From positions 535,001-599,000 of the forward strand of contig CM042556.1 of assembly GCA_023630585.1 (NCBI GenBank): DNA of 64,000 nucleotides. The letters run 5' to 3'. Origin of the DNA: Cranoglanis bouderius. Lineage: Eukaryota; Chordata; Actinopteri; Siluriformes; Cranoglanididae. The notes beneath the pieces are model-generated. The model did no database searches, was not told the DNA's origin, and saw nothing but the letters and a program-made list of their open reading frames with translations. Below are positions 63,362-64,000 of the stretch, piece after piece. The translations under genes were made by a program, and so were the position numbers. The first letter of the stretch is position 1; each line of letters begins with the position of its first letter.

Positions 63362-64000
63362 ATGTCCGAAAGAAATTAAAAAAAATTATTACAACCCTTC
63401 TAACCTGGGTCTTTAGGAGGTAAAAAAAAAAGTTTAAAAGATGGTGTTTTAAAAGAAACAGGTGTTCGTTTAACTGATAAACAAGTTTCAGACTGGCTGT
63501 CCGGAGAGGACTCATACACGCTACACAGACCTACCCCTCTGAATTACAAAAGGAATCTGGTTTGCTATTGATATGTAGTTCCAGGCCGAGCTAGTTGATA
63601 TGTCTGCATATGCTGCGGAAAATGACAATCGTTTTCTGTTGACGTGCATAGATCTGTTTAGTAAATATGCATGGATGCGTTTATTAAAATATAAATCAGG
63701 AATCAATGTAACTAAAGCTTTCGAATCTATACTGAAGGAAAGCCGTGTGCTATGCAAATTACAGACAGACAATGGAAAGGAATTTTTTAATAAACATTTT
63801 CAAAGCATGACAAAAAAGTACATCTTACATTTTGCACCCGCCACAGAATTAAAAGCCTGTGTCATTGGTAGGATGTGAAGATATTTAACAGCAACAAATT
63901 ACAAATGCTACATCGATATACTTCAAGATATCATGGATGGGTACAATGTAAGCTATCACAGAAGCATCAAGATGAGACCGGTTGATGTGAACAGAGAGAA
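63362..64000 (+). pseudogene. Maverick/Polinton-type integrase, broken, running off the window
   Basis: The start MSERN (63362) is followed by stops. Further on a piece reads ETGVRLTDKQVSDWLSGEDS and LHRPTPLNYKRN. The main frame 63600-63878 has VDMSAYAAENDN, TCIDLFSKYAWMRLLK (first catalytic Asp), then ESRVLCKLQTDNGKEFFNKH (second catalytic Asp), then a stop. After a small deletion, where the third acid (VERFNR-type) should be, the frame continues with YIDILQDIMDG and SYHRSIKMRPVDV to the window edge. This wording is that of the rve-type integrase of Maverick/Polinton elements and adintovirus-like relatives. Pseudogene here because of stops and a lost catalytic region. Confidence 0.75.

Overview
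The window looks like a repeat-dominated stretch of a teleost fish genome. Tc1/mariner DNA transposons recur throughout, together with Rex1-, L2- and RTE-type LINEs, a hAT element, Ty3-like LTR elements, class I endogenous retroviruses (ERVs) and, at the right edge, a Maverick/Polinton-type integrase. I see no confidently recognisable host gene, no tRNA or rRNA gene and no CRISPR array. The wealth of Tc1-like families would fit a catfish or another ostariophysan, but that is inference.

Layout. 1-930: pyrimidine-rich DNA. 930-5981: a mariner-type element split by nested Tc1 copies, a MITE, a 280-bp AT microsatellite and a solo LTR. 5982-8864: no recognised gene. 9019-13824: a complete but non-autonomous LTR retrotransposon (5-bp duplication GTTAC) inside a MITE. 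14239-17199: two decayed Tc1 elements. 17290-19316: a deleted ERV with a 5-bp duplication (ACTAG). 19581-23310: a second, inverted copy of the LTR retrotransposon. 23311-24293: an L2-like LINE end. 24507-27170: a hAT element (8-bp duplication) carrying a Rex1 LINE. 27472-29720: a 5'-truncated RTE LINE with an open reverse-transcriptase frame and a 17-bp duplication, next to an 80-bp-arm palindrome. 31159-37923: solo LTRs, Tc1 elements and a MITE. 38591-38762: a second large palindrome. 40491-41728: a Tc1 element. 41740-52107: a decayed minus-strand ERV (LTR, Leu-type primer site, gag, protease, RT, RNase H, env, LTR) interrupted by a Tc1 copy and by a gag-only LTR element. 52229-55618: L2 end, two abutting Tc1 elements and a MITE. 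56520-61130: a Rex1 LINE and a nearly full-length L2 LINE. 61141-62100: a 0.5-kb tandem duplication. 62162-63096: unrecognised broken ORFs. 63362-64000: Polinton integrase.

Most unusual content. The LTR retrotransposon at 9019-13824, and its relative at 19581-23310, carry a Gag-like capsid segment followed by a C6H2 zinc finger whose spacing matches the N-terminal finger of methionine aminopeptidase 1 (METAP1), where a retroelement would normally have a CCHC knuckle. Long tandem-repeat coding modules follow and there is no protease, RT or integrase. The LTR also holds a 9-nt segment just downstream of its TATA box that is perfectly complementary to the bases immediately after the 5' LTR, as expected for self-primed (Tf1/sushi-type) reverse transcription. 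The family would need enzymes from an autonomous relative.

The only transposase that appears intact and catalytically complete is the DD35E Tc1-type protein at 54044-55096. A sister copy at 43103-44110 is full length but has lost the first catalytic Asp, and a third at 32022 has a nonsense codon and a LINE fragment in place of its C-terminus.
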